64,000 bases of DNA, taken from positions 63,627 through 127,626 of the forward strand of contig NZ_JAMGSL010000008.1 in NCBI RefSeq assembly GCF_025195125.1. The letters run 5' to 3'. Position numbers and translations under genes: made by a program. Under the pieces are notes generated by a model. That model ran no database searches and was not told the origin of the DNA. It was given only the letters and a program-made list of their open reading frames with translations. This stretch comes from Streptomyces sp. Je 1-79 (GTDB lineage Bacteria > Actinomycetota > Actinomycetes > Streptomycetales > Streptomycetaceae). Shown here piece by piece: positions 33,155-40,992 of the stretch. Within the stretch, counting starts at the first letter, position 1; each line of letters opens with the position of its first letter.

Positions 33155-33700
33155 CTACCGGTCCAGGGGCCTTGCCATGAAGAGGGCGGTCTCGCCCTCG
33201 GACTCGGTGCCGGTGTAGAGCGTGGTGTCCAGGCCGCAGAGCCGGAACCCCATGCGCCGGTAGGCCCGTACCGCCGGCACGTTGACGCTGGTGACCTCCA
33301 GCCAGGCGGTACGGGCGCCGCGCTCGCGGCCGTGGGCCAGGGCGCGGCGCATCAGCTCGCCGCCGATGCCCCGGCCGCGGTGGGCCGGGTCGACGGTGAC
33401 CTGGTGGACGACGAGCCGCCGGTTCCACTCCTCCACGCCGACGGAGATGAACCCGACGGGCCTCCCGTCGGCGTCGACGGCCACGATCTCGTGCGCGTCC
33501 GCCGCGTGGCCGTCCTCGTCCGGGCCGTCCTCCACCGGGAAGGCCTTGACCAGCGGGGGCTCCACGGCGACGAGCCGCAGCCCGAAGCCGAGGTCCCCGG
33601 AAGCGACTTCGTAGACGTGCTCCGTGCTGAACGAGTCGTCGAGCGCGGCGAGGGCCGATTGGTCGGCGGGACCCGCGACACGGTATGCAAGGTCATTCAT
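33155..33700 (-). CDS. Streptothricin/nourseothricin acetyltransferase-like GNAT
   Basis: This 181-residue GNAT closely follows the Streptomyces NAT/SAT proteins that inactivate streptothricins by acetylating the beta-lysine. Shared, by recall, are the Asp-rich middle (KAFPVEDGPDEDGHAADAHE), EEWNRRLVVHQVTVDPAHRGRGIGGELMRRA, GARTAWLEVTSVNVPAVRAY and RRMGFRLCGLDTTLYTGT with an E-TALFM ending. Streptothricin resistance is thus plausible, but streptomycete chromosomes carry several such enzymes and the real substrate may be another amine. No streptothricin biosynthetic genes are present. The ATG at 33700 was chosen where homology starts; the longer frame leftward is antisense to other genes. Confidence 0.82.
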   Translation of the reverse strand: MNDLAYRVAGPADQSALAALDDSFSTEHVYEVASGDLGFGLRLVAVEPPLVKAFPVEDGPDEDGHAADAHEIVAVDADGRPVGFISVGVEEWNRRLVVHQVTVDPAHRGRGIGGELMRRALAHGRERGARTAWLEVTSVNVPAVRAYRRMGFRLCGLDTTLYTGTESEGETALFMARPLDR

Positions 33701-33736
33701 GAACCGAGCATAGTTTCGACCCCGCGGAGGACCGCC

Positions 33737-34159
33737 GTGCGACTGCCCCGTTCCCTGTCCGGCTGGACCATGGCCGTCTTCGGACTGCTCGCCGCGGCGC
33801 TGGGGGCGGTGGGACTGGTGGCGCCCGACGCCCTGCTCACCGTCATGGGCTTCGCACCCGTACCCGACGCGAGCCGCGCGGACGGTGACCACACCCTCGT
33901 CTTCCTGACCGCTTCCTCGATGGCGGCGCTCAACATGGGCATCTACTACGTCCTGGCCGCGCTCGCGGACTGGAAGCCGTTCTTCCGCTGGACGGTCCCG
34001 TTCCGGCTCCTCACCTGCGCCGTCTTCACCCTCGCGGTGGTCACCGGCCGCGCACCGGCGGGCTTCCTCGGCGTGGGGCTGTGGGAGGGCCTGGGCGCTC
34101 TGGTGACGGGCGCCGCCCTGCGGTACGAGAACCGGGCACGGAAGGGAGCGGTGGCATGA
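33737..34159 (+). CDS. Small four-helix membrane protein
   Basis: This 140-residue protein has four hydrophobic helices (SGWTMAVFGLLAAALGAVGL, LTASSMAALNMGIYYVLAAL, WTVPFRLLTCAVFTLAVVTG, GFLGVGLWEGLGALVTGAAL) and a short basic C-terminus. It resembles small actinobacterial integral membrane proteins annotated only as hypothetical. The GTG at 33737 follows GGAGG at eight bases. Its TGA overlaps the ATG of the HEAT-repeat gene, so the two form an operon. It diverges from the acetyltransferase, with 36 bases between starts. Confidence 0.78.
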   Translation: MRLPRSLSGWTMAVFGLLAAALGAVGLVAPDALLTVMGFAPVPDASRADGDHTLVFLTASSMAALNMGIYYVLAALADWKPFFRWTVPFRLLTCAVFTLAVVTGRAPAGFLGVGLWEGLGALVTGAALRYENRARKGAVA

Positions 34160-36159
34160 ACACCGACGCCCTCGCGGGGCTCGACGCCCTCGACTGGGCG
34201 GCCCTGCGGCACGCCTACGGGTCGGCCGAGGACGTGCCCGTGATGCTGCGGGACCTGTACCGGCCGGAGAAGGCGGCCCAGGCCTCCGACACGTTGCTGA
34301 CCCACGTCCACCACCAGGGCGGCGAGATCTGCTCCTCGGCGCCGCCCGTCCTCCCGTACGTGCTCCGCGCCGCGGCCGACCCCCGCGTCGCACCGGCCGT
34401 ACGTCGGGAACTCGTCGAGTTCGTCGGGGCCCTGGCCCGCTCGGCGAACACCGCCCGCCCGCAGCATGTCGATCCGGCCTGGCCCGCCGCGTGGGACCAG
34501 GCGGTGACACTGCTCCTCCCCCGGCTCGTCGCGCCGGAGGCGGCGATCCGCCGGGCCGTGGCGGAAGGCCTCGCCGAGGCCCGTCACCGGGCCGACGAGG
34601 TGCTCACGGCGCTGCGGGCCCGGTGGGAGGTGGATCCCGACCCGGACACCCGGCACCAACTCGTCGACTCCGTCGGCGCCTTGACGCCCTACGCCGAGGA
34701 ACAGCGGGAGGCGTCCCTCGGCTGGCTGCGCGGGCTGACGGGCGGCGGCGTTCCGGCCGCCCGGCTCGCCGCCGTGAAGGCGCTGCACACGGCCCTGCGG
34801 GGCCGGCCCGACGACGCGTACGCGCGGACCGTGTCCGAGGTCCTGCTGGGCACCGACCCGGCGGCCTGGCATCCGGACGCCGCCCACGTCGAGTGGACCG
34901 TGCTGCGTACCGTCGGCCTGCTGGACGCCGACCCGGCCGAGCAGATCGCCGCGATCCGCAACCTGCTCGCGCATCCGGACGCGGGCGTCCGGACCGGCGC
35001 GCTGAAGGCGGCGGCCGAGGCGATCAGCCGCCGGCGCTCCGCCGTACCCGCACTGCTGCCCGCCGTCGCCCGGCTGTTGTCCGACCCCGAGCCCGGCCAC
35101 CGGCTCTTCGCCGCCCGTTTCCTCGGTATGTGCGGTCACGCGGCCCGCCCCTGGGCCGACGCGCTGGCCGCCATGGTCACGGACGAGGGCGAACCCCACC
35201 CGCCCGCCCAGGACCACGCCGTCTGGGCGCTGTCACGGCTCGGGGACGCCCGGTGCGTACCCCCGCTCGTGGAGCGTCTCGCCGGGGAGCGGCTGGGGTT
35301 CGCCGACCACGGGACGCATGCCGACGGCTGGTGGACGTACGAGCTGGGTCTGGTCGAGACCGCGGGCGGTCTCGCCGCCCATGCCGACGTCCTGCTGCCG
35401 CCGCTGCGGTCCCGGCTCGCGGCCGCCTCGTCCCTCGGTGAGCGCCGCGCGCTCTGCCGGCTCCTGGAGCGCTGGGGCCCCGCGGCGGCTCCCGCGATCC
35501 CCGAACTGCTGGCCCTCCTGGACACCGACTGCGCCGTGTGGGCTCTGGACGCGCTCGCCGCGATCGGCCCCGCGGCCGCGGCGGCCGTGCCCCGGGAGCG
35601 GCTGCGGGCCCTTCTCCCGCCCCCGTCCGAGGGCTGGTCGTTCGAGGGGCCCGCTCTGGCGCGCGCGTACGGACGGCTCACCGGCGACCGGGAGCCGGCG
35701 CTCGCCCATCTGCTGCCGAGGCTCGACGCTCCGTACGGCCTGGACGACGCCGTCACGCTCCTCGGCGAACTGGGGCCCGCGGGAGCCCCGTACGTCCCGC
35801 GGCTGCGCGCACTCCTCACCCGGCACAGGACGAGCTGGCTGCCGCTGCGCGTCGGCGCGGCGCTGTGGCGGATCACCGGGGAGACGCACGAGGTCGTCCC
35901 CGTTCTTATCGGGGCGATCGAGCCCTTCGCCGGAGGGGGCGGAAAGGCCACCCGCGCGGTCACCGAGACGATCAGGCTGCTCGGCGAGATCGGCCCGCCC
36001 GCCGTCGAGGCCGTCCCCCTCCTGCGACGGTATCTGGACGCCGACGAGCGGCCGGTCCCGCACGGCGGCTGGCGCTCGGTCCCGGACGACGACGAGCTGT
36101 GCGCCGCCGCCCGCGCCGCGCTGCTCGCCGTCCGCGGAGGTCGGTCTCCCCAAGGGTGA
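34156..36159 (+). CDS. HEAT-repeat scaffold protein
   Basis: This 667-residue protein is built of repeated helical pairs with the HEAT/PBS-lyase pattern, e.g. DAGVRTGALKAAAEAI, EPGHRLFAARFLGMCGHAA, QDHAVWALSRLGDARCVPPL, GPAAAPAIPELLALLDTDC. There is no signal peptide, membrane helix or catalytic motif. Such proteins act as docking surfaces for other proteins. It is translationally coupled to the small membrane protein before it, which suggests a membrane-associated complex. The target is unknown. The start ATG overlaps the upstream stop. A weak hairpin and a mobile element follow. Confidence 0.85.
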   Translation: MNTDALAGLDALDWAALRHAYGSAEDVPVMLRDLYRPEKAAQASDTLLTHVHHQGGEICSSAPPVLPYVLRAAADPRVAPAVRRELVEFVGALARSANTARPQHVDPAWPAAWDQAVTLLLPRLVAPEAAIRRAVAEGLAEARHRADEVLTALRARWEVDPDPDTRHQLVDSVGALTPYAEEQREASLGWLRGLTGGGVPAARLAAVKALHTALRGRPDDAYARTVSEVLLGTDPAAWHPDAAHVEWTVLRTVGLLDADPAEQIAAIRNLLAHPDAGVRTGALKAAAEAISRRRSAVPALLPAVARLLSDPEPGHRLFAARFLGMCGHAARPWADALAAMVTDEGEPHPPAQDHAVWALSRLGDARCVPPLVERLAGERLGFADHGTHADGWWTYELGLVETAGGLAAHADVLLPPLRSRLAAASSLGERRALCRLLERWGPAAAPAIPELLALLDTDCAVWALDALAAIGPAAAAAVPRERLRALLPPPSEGWSFEGPALARAYGRLTGDREPALAHLLPRLDAPYGLDDAVTLLGELGPAGAPYVPRLRALLTRHRTSWLPLRVGAALWRITGETHEVVPVLIGAIEPFAGGGGKATRAVTETIRLLGEIGPPAVEAVPLLRRYLDADERPVPHGGWRSVPDDDELCAAARAALLAVRGGRSPQG

Positions 36160-36176
36160 GCCGGCCGGGTCCAGGA

Positions 36177-36203
36177 GTGTCCGACCCTGATCCGCCCGGA
36201 CAC
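36177..36203 (+). terminator. Possible terminator of the HEAT gene
   Basis: 7-bp arms GTGTCCG / CGGACAC with a 13-base loop directly before the MITE. Its right half also resembles the MITE end (TGATCC...GACACCCC), so it may be part of a second, older element rather than a dedicated terminator. Confidence 0.45.
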
Positions 36204-36210
36204 CCCCTAG

Positions 36211-36401
36211 GGGGTGTCTTGTGGATCAGGCCGGATCAGGGAGCGGCGTCTGGTGCGTGCGATCGCAAGGCGGAGGAAGGAGTCGACGCGGAGCGTCGGC
36301 GACTGACGACAACGCGGCGTGGGGGCACCTCCCGTGCCCGAAGGGCTACGGGGGAGGGCGTGCCAGGCGTCGCGAGCCCGGCCTGATCCACAAGACACCC
36401 C
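36211..36401. mobile_element. 191-bp MITE with 24-bp inverted repeats
   Basis: The two ends are perfect 24-bp inverted repeats beginning GGGGTGTCTTGTGGATCAGG. The element is flanked on both sides by CTAG (36207-36210 and 36402-36405), a 4-bp target duplication. It has no ORF of its own. CTAG fits the YTAR target of the IS5 subgroup, so it may have been moved by an IS5-family transposase. Immediately left, a partial end-like sequence (TGATCC...GGACACCCC) suggests a second related insertion. Confidence 0.88.
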
Positions 36402-36453
36402 CTAGGGCATCTGCCCGATCCGCGCGCCCCGCCTCAGACGCCAGGCTGCGGCC

Positions 36454-37647
36454 ATGAAGTGGACTGCGGGTCTCTATCTGACCGGGGTACTGGTGTCGGG
36501 GTTCGGCTCGACGGCGATGTGGCTGGCGTCGGGGATCTGGGTCAAGTCCCTGACCGGCTCGGACAGTCTGGCGGCGCTGACCGTGTTCGCGCTGTGGGCG
36601 CCGGTGCTCGTCGGCCCGCTGCTCGGCACGGTCGCGGACCGGGTGCGGCGGCGGCCGCTGATGGTGTGGTCGAACGCGGCGATGGCGGCGCTGCTGCCGA
36701 CCCTCCTCTGGGTCGACGGCGCGGACCGCGTCTGGCTGCTGTTCGCCGTCCTCGTGCTGTACGGGATCCAGGGCACCGTCCACGACGCGGCGGAGGTCGC
36801 GCTGGCGGCGAGCGCGCTCGACAAGCGGCTGCTCGGGGACTTCAACGGGCTGCGGACCACGGTCAACGAGGGCGTGAAGCTGATCGCCCCGCTCGTCGCG
36901 GCCGGTCTCTTCGCACGGTACGGCGCGGGGCCCGTGGCACTGCTCGACGCGGCGACGTTCGCGCTGGCCGCGGGGGTGTTCGCGCTCATGCGGGTACGGG
37001 AGGAGAAGCCGGCGCGCCCGGCGTCGGCGCACTGGCTGCGCGACACCGGCGAGGGCCTGCGCACGATCGGCTCCTCGCCCGTCCTGCGCCCGCTCGTCCT
37101 CATGGGCGCGTTCACGATGCTGCTCGCCGGGGTCAACGGAGCGGCTGTCTACACCGTGGTGGATCAGGGGCTCGGCCACTCCCCCGCGTACGCAGGGGTG
37201 TTGTACGCGGCGCAGGGCGCGGGTTCGGTCGTGACGGGTCTGGCGGCGGGGCCGGTGCTGCGGCGCGTCCCGGGGCGGTCGGCGGCCGCCGCCGGGCTGG
37301 CCCTCTTCGCCCTGGCGGCCGGCGTCCGCGCCGTCCCGCACGACGGCGTGGCGCTGGCGGCGAGCGTCCTGATCGGTGTGGGTCTGCCGCTCGTCCTGAT
37401 CGCCGTCATGACGGCGATCCAGCGGGAGGCCCCCGCGGACGCCGTGGGCCGCGCGGCGGCGACGGCCCACACCCTCCTCTTCGTCCCGAACACGGTCGCG
37501 TTGGCGCTCGGCGCGGCCCTGGTCGGCCTCGTCGACCTCCGGGTGCTGCTGCCCCTGCTGGCCGTCGCCGGCCTGGCCGGGGCGATCGCCCTGGCCGGCC
37601 GAGGGGCTGCCGCACGCGTCGACGCCCCGGCGGGGACGGGCGCCTGA
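36454..37647 (+). CDS. MFS transporter
   Basis: This 397-residue protein has about twelve hydrophobic helices in two sets of six and the major-facilitator loop 2-3 signature in GTVADRVRRRPLMVWSNA. The layout (YGIQGTVHDAAEVALAAS, LLGDFNGLRTTVNEGVKLIAP) is that of the actinobacterial drug-efflux-like MFS group without a sugar-transport motif. Substrate unknown; export of a small toxic compound is the usual guess. It stands alone after the MITE and converges with the minus-strand sugar-acid operon 16 bases away. The ATG at 36454 has no strong ribosome site. Confidence 0.85.
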   Translation: MKWTAGLYLTGVLVSGFGSTAMWLASGIWVKSLTGSDSLAALTVFALWAPVLVGPLLGTVADRVRRRPLMVWSNAAMAALLPTLLWVDGADRVWLLFAVLVLYGIQGTVHDAAEVALAASALDKRLLGDFNGLRTTVNEGVKLIAPLVAAGLFARYGAGPVALLDAATFALAAGVFALMRVREEKPARPASAHWLRDTGEGLRTIGSSPVLRPLVLMGAFTMLLAGVNGAAVYTVVDQGLGHSPAYAGVLYAAQGAGSVVTGLAAGPVLRRVPGRSAAAAGLALFALAAGVRAVPHDGVALAASVLIGVGLPLVLIAVMTAIQREAPADAVGRAAATAHTLLFVPNTVALALGAALVGLVDLRVLLPLLAVAGLAGAIALAGRGAAARVDAPAGTGA

Positions 37648-37663
37648 GGCATCCGTCCCCGTC

Positions 37664-38794
37664 TCAGCCGAGCGCCCGCAGGGCACGCGCCACCAGGGCC
37701 AGATCGGCGTCGGAGGCCAGACCCGCGTGGTAGAGGCGGAGTTCGGTGGCGCCCTCCGCCCCCGCCCGCTTCGCGTCGTCGGCGAGTGTGGCGGGGGAGC
37801 CTCCCATGCCCGTCACCACGCCGAAGTTGGCCGCGAGGACGGTGTCCGGTCCGGCCGCTGCGGCGAAGGGGGCCACGGAGGCGGCCGGGGTGACGACACC
37901 GTCCGCGACCGCGAGGACATGGACGGGGTCGGTGCCCACGTTGGCGCCGCAGCGGTGGGGCAGTGGGTCCGCGTGGAGCAGGACGCGGAAGCCGGGCGGG
38001 GCGGCGGCGCGGACCGCGGCCACGGCGGACTCCTGGAGCGCGCGGGCGGTCCGCGTGCGCCAGGCGAGCACCGGTGCCTCGAAGGCGTCGAGCCCGCGCG
38101 CCGGCCCGCCCGCCCAGACGGGCTCCAACGCGCCGCGCACGGCCGCCGCGAGCGTGTCCGGGTCGACGCCCTCCTCGCCGTACCCCTGGCGGCAGGAGGG
38201 GCAGAAGCAGAGCGACATCAGGTACTGCTCGCGGTCGCCGAGCGCGGCCCCCGCGGTCTTGTCGTGGGCGTGGAGGTGGGCGAGGCCGTACCAGCCGCAG
38301 GACTCCAGCTCGGTGCCGGCCGCCCCGGGCCGTACCGCCGCCTCGGCCGCCAGGTCCACGAGGTGGGCGCGGACGTCCGGCCGGGCGATGCAGGGCGCCC
38401 AGGGGTAGCGGTCGCCGTAGGCGTTGACGACCGAGGTCGCCGGATGTTCCGCGCCGAGGCGGGAGTTGTGGGCGAGGACCACCCAGCTGTGGACCTCCAG
38501 GCCCGCGTCCGCGAGCGCGTCCGCCGCCTCGCCGTACGCGTCGCCGGGCGCCCACTCGCCCGCCTCGTACGGCCGGAGCGCGCGCCCCGACCAGCGGGCG
38601 CCGTCCGGTGGGTAGAGGACGGCGGCGTGTGCGGCGGTGACGATCCGGTGCCTGGGGTGCCGGGGCGTCAGGGCCCGTGTGGAGTGGTACGCGGAGGCGA
38701 GCGTGACGCTTCCGACGCCCAGGTCGGCGAGGCGGCCGGGCGCGGCCGGGTCGCCGACGACGTCCCAGGGGTAGACGAAGGTCCCGGCCCTCAC
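37664..38794 (-). CDS. Unknown protein coupled to the KDG dehydratase
   Basis: This 376-residue cytoplasmic protein has no signal peptide and no family I can name. The pattern of alternating short hydrophobic strands and helices (GTFVYPWDVVGD, VGSVTLASAYHSTRALTP, EVHSWVVLAHNSRLG, ELESCGWYGLAHLHAHDKT, FRVLLHADPLPHRCGAN, DTVLAANFGVVTGMGG) looks like a TIM barrel, perhaps a glycoside-hydrolase-like or metal-binding one. It carries a CFCPSCRQGYG cysteine cluster that could bind zinc. Its GTG start overlaps the dehydratase stop (GTGA), so it is read with that enzyme. A role in sugar-acid breakdown, or in freeing the sugar acid, is inferred only from this linkage. Confidence 0.75.
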   Translation of the reverse strand: MRAGTFVYPWDVVGDPAAPGRLADLGVGSVTLASAYHSTRALTPRHPRHRIVTAAHAAVLYPPDGARWSGRALRPYEAGEWAPGDAYGEAADALADAGLEVHSWVVLAHNSRLGAEHPATSVVNAYGDRYPWAPCIARPDVRAHLVDLAAEAAVRPGAAGTELESCGWYGLAHLHAHDKTAGAALGDREQYLMSLCFCPSCRQGYGEEGVDPDTLAAAVRGALEPVWAGGPARGLDAFEAPVLAWRTRTARALQESAVAAVRAAAPPGFRVLLHADPLPHRCGANVGTDPVHVLAVADGVVTPAASVAPFAAAAGPDTVLAANFGVVTGMGGSPATLADDAKRAGAEGATELRLYHAGLASDADLALVARALRALG

Positions 38795-39720
38795 GCGTCG
38801 CCCCCCAGCAGGGCGCGGCCGCGCTCGACGATCGTGGCGAGCTCCTTCAGATGCTCGGGCGCGGGTTCGCTGAGCGGCGGCCGTACCTCCCCGACGTCCA
38901 GGCCCCCCATCCGTACCGCGGCCTTGACCAGGGAGACGGCGTAGCCGCGCCCCTGGGCGCGCAGTTCGACGAGCGGCCGGTAGAAGCCGTCGATGAGCCG
39001 TTCCACGGTCGCGTCGTCGCCGGACGTCAGGGCGCGGTGGAAGGCGAGGGCGATGTCGGGGGCGAAGCAGAAGACGGCCGAGGAGTAGAGGGTGACGCCG
39101 ATGCCGCGGTAGGCGAGACCGGTGAGTTCGGCGGTCGGCAGGCCGTTGAAGTAGAGCAGGTCGAGGCCCTCGGCCCGGACCGCGCTGACGATCCGCTGCA
39201 TGAGGTCGAGGTCGCCGTGGCCGTCCTTGAGGCCGATGATCCCCTCGGCGCGGGCGAGGGCGACGGCCGTCTCGGGGGTGAGGATCGCGTTGTCGCGCTG
39301 GTAGACGATGACGTCGAGCGAGGTGGCGGCGGCCAGTTCGGTGTAGTGCCGCAGGAGCCCCGGCTGGTCGGCGACGACGAGGTACGGGGGCATGGCGAGG
39401 AGGCCGTCCGCGCCGGCCTCCTCGGCGAGCCGCGCGTAGCGGATCGCGAGCGCCGTGCCGTAGCCGGCGCCGGCGAGGACCGGGACCCGGCCGGCCGACT
39501 CCTCCACGGCGGCGGCGACGCAGTCGCGGAACTCCTCCGGGGTCAGGGCGTGGAACTCCCCCGTGCCGCAGCAGGCGAAGACGGCGGCGGCGCCCGCCTC
39601 GATGCCCGCGCGCACATGGGCGCGGAAGACGTCGAGGTCGACGGTGCCGTCCGGGGCGAAGGCGGTGACGGGGAAGAACAGCAGGCCGTCGAGCCGTTCG
39701 GCGAGCGGGGCTGTGGTCAC
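38791..39720 (-). CDS. 5-dehydro-4-deoxyglucarate dehydratase (DHDPS family)
   Basis: This 309-residue enzyme belongs to the dihydrodipicolinate synthase/N-acetylneuraminate lyase superfamily. Motifs match the 5-keto-4-deoxyglucarate dehydratase branch: FFPVTAFAPDGTVDLDVFRAH at the start, CCGTGEFHALTPEE, MPPYLVV, VIVYQRDNAILTPE, the Schiff-base lysine in IIGLKDGHGDLDLMQRI and FNGLPTAELTG. The reaction makes 2-oxoglutarate semialdehyde with loss of CO2 and water. The GTG at 39720 has TGGGAGC upstream; an upstream start near 39759 lacks one. It diverges from the uronate dehydrogenase gene, and the product's downstream dehydrogenase is likely the one at 26.1 kb. Confidence 0.87.
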   Translation of the reverse strand: MTTAPLAERLDGLLFFPVTAFAPDGTVDLDVFRAHVRAGIEAGAAAVFACCGTGEFHALTPEEFRDCVAAAVEESAGRVPVLAGAGYGTALAIRYARLAEEAGADGLLAMPPYLVVADQPGLLRHYTELAAATSLDVIVYQRDNAILTPETAVALARAEGIIGLKDGHGDLDLMQRIVSAVRAEGLDLLYFNGLPTAELTGLAYRGIGVTLYSSAVFCFAPDIALAFHRALTSGDDATVERLIDGFYRPLVELRAQGRGYAVSLVKAAVRMGGLDVGEVRPPLSEPAPEHLKELATIVERGRALLGGDA

Positions 39721-39739
39721 GGGCGCTCCCAGAGAAGTC

Positions 39740-39759
39740 CGTCGTGCACCGTCGTGCAC
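39740..39759. repeat. Tandem 10-bp repeat in the udh/dehydratase promoter gap
   Basis: Two head-to-tail copies of CGTCGTGCAC, each holding the palindrome GTGCAC, between the dehydratase start and its likely promoter. They may be operator half-sites in the dehydratase leader. Confidence 0.7.
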
Positions 39760-39790
39760 AGTTATGATTGTTGTCCATATTCTTGAACGC

Positions 39791-39824
39791 CTCTAAGCTA
39801 GAGCAGCTTCAAAGCGCCGGTCAA
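39791..39824 (-). promoter_or_regulatory. Predicted promoter and operator of the dehydratase operon
   Basis: On the minus strand TTGACC (39824-39819), an 18-bp spacer and TAGCTT (39800-39795) form a good vegetative-type promoter. The dyad CTCTA-AGC-TAGAG (39791-39803) covers the -10 and is a likely repressor site. Confidence 0.65.
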
Positions 39825-39872
39825 GGCTCAAACCCGTCTCGAACGTGCGGTCTTGACGGTCCGTGTGCGCTC

Positions 39873-39902
39873 TTGACGCTTGACGAACCGGCTCCCTACC
39901 TT
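39873..39902 (+). promoter_or_regulatory. Predicted promoter of udh
   Basis: TTGACG (39873-39878), 18-bp spacer, TACCTT (39897-39902). It faces the uronate dehydrogenase gene, whose start is about 40 bases downstream. Repeated CTTGACG words lie around it. Confidence 0.65.
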
Positions 39903-39942
39903 GTCCACGGTTGTGAATACGTTCCACGGACGGAGACCCTCC

Positions 39943-40752
39943 ATGCCCACACCCCGCACCGTCCTGCTCACCGGCGCCGCCGGTGCCGTCGGCACGATGA
40001 TGCGCGAGCTGCTGCCCGCGTACGGTTACGAGCTCCGCCTGCTCGACATGGCACCCGTCGCCGGCGCACCGGAGGCGATCGTCGCCGACCTCGCCGACCG
40101 CGAGGCGCTGCGCGAGGCCGTCCGGGGCGTCGACGCGATCGTCCATCTCGCCGGGGTCTCCCTGGAGGCCGAGTTCGAGACGATCCTGGCCGCCAACATC
40201 ACCGGGCTGCACCACGTCTACGAGGCCGCGCGCGAGGAGGGGGTGGGCCGGATCGTGTTCGCCTCCAGCAACCACGCCGTGGGCTTCACCCCCCGGCCGC
40301 GCGAGGGCGACCCGCTGATCCCCGTCCACACCCCGCACCGCCCGGACACCTTCTACGGGCTCTCCAAGTCCTTCGGCGAGGACCTGGCCCAGTACTACTG
40401 GGACAAGCACGGCCTGGAGACCGTCTCCGTACGGATCGGCTCCTGCGTCCCCGAGCCGTCCGCCGTGCGCATGCTGTCGACCTGGCTCAGCCCGGCCGAC
40501 TGCGCGCGGCTGGTGCACGCGGCGCTCGCCGCCGAGGGTGTCGGACACACCGTGGTGTACGGGTCCTCCGCCAACACCCGGCTGTGGTGGGACCTCTCCT
40601 CGGCACGGGAGCTCGGATACGAGCCGCAGGACGACTCGGAGCCGTACGCGGAAGGGCTCATCGCCGAGCAGGGGCTGCCGAAGGACGACGACCCCGCGCA
40701 CGCCCACATCGGCGGCCACTTCTGCACGAATCCGCCGCGCTGGCCGCACTGA
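39943..40752 (+). CDS. udh: Uronate dehydrogenase
   Basis: This 269-residue short-chain NAD-dependent dehydrogenase follows bacterial uronate dehydrogenases (Udh of Pseudomonas/Agrobacterium), which oxidise D-glucuronate or D-galacturonate to the aldaro-lactone. The Rossmann loop TGAAGAVGT is at the N-terminus. Udh-specific blocks are GRIVFASSNHAVGF, the YGLSK catalytic pair, RIGSCVPEPSAVRMLSTWLS and VVYGSSANTRLWWD. ATG 39943 has GGAG eight bases upstream; an earlier in-frame start lies in the promoter. It diverges from the 5-dehydro-4-deoxyglucarate dehydratase operon, giving an oxidative uronate route with the aldehyde dehydrogenase at 26.1 kb. An aldarate dehydratase is not in the window. 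Confidence 0.9.
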   Translation: MPTPRTVLLTGAAGAVGTMMRELLPAYGYELRLLDMAPVAGAPEAIVADLADREALREAVRGVDAIVHLAGVSLEAEFETILAANITGLHHVYEAAREEGVGRIVFASSNHAVGFTPRPREGDPLIPVHTPHRPDTFYGLSKSFGEDLAQYYWDKHGLETVSVRIGSCVPEPSAVRMLSTWLSPADCARLVHAALAAEGVGHTVVYGSSANTRLWWDLSSARELGYEPQDDSEPYAEGLIAEQGLPKDDDPAHAHIGGHFCTNPPRWPH

Positions 40753-40773
40753 CGGCGGCGGAGGGACGTACAC

Positions 40774-40812
40774 GGGCCCGGCCGGACTTATGCGGGGGCG
40801 CCGGCCGGGCCC
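40774..40812 (+). terminator. Terminator of udh
   Basis: 12-bp perfect arms GGGCCCGGCCGG / CCGGCCGGGCCC with a 15-base loop, 20 bases after the udh stop. The remaining bases to 40992 hold two imperfect direct repeats built around GGTGCGCACGC but no gene. Confidence 0.8.
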
Positions 40813-40992
40813 GGGTCACGACATGCGCTGGCACACGCGACGGAGGGAACGTTACGGCGGCGGCGCCCAGGGCCGCGATCCGCTCAGCGCGGCAGCTGTC
40901 CGCGGAACGCGGCGGATCCGGCCAGGGCCGGTGCGCACGCGGCGCCTTCGCCTCACCGCACGGTGCGCACGCACCCGCGGCGCGCGTTCGTC

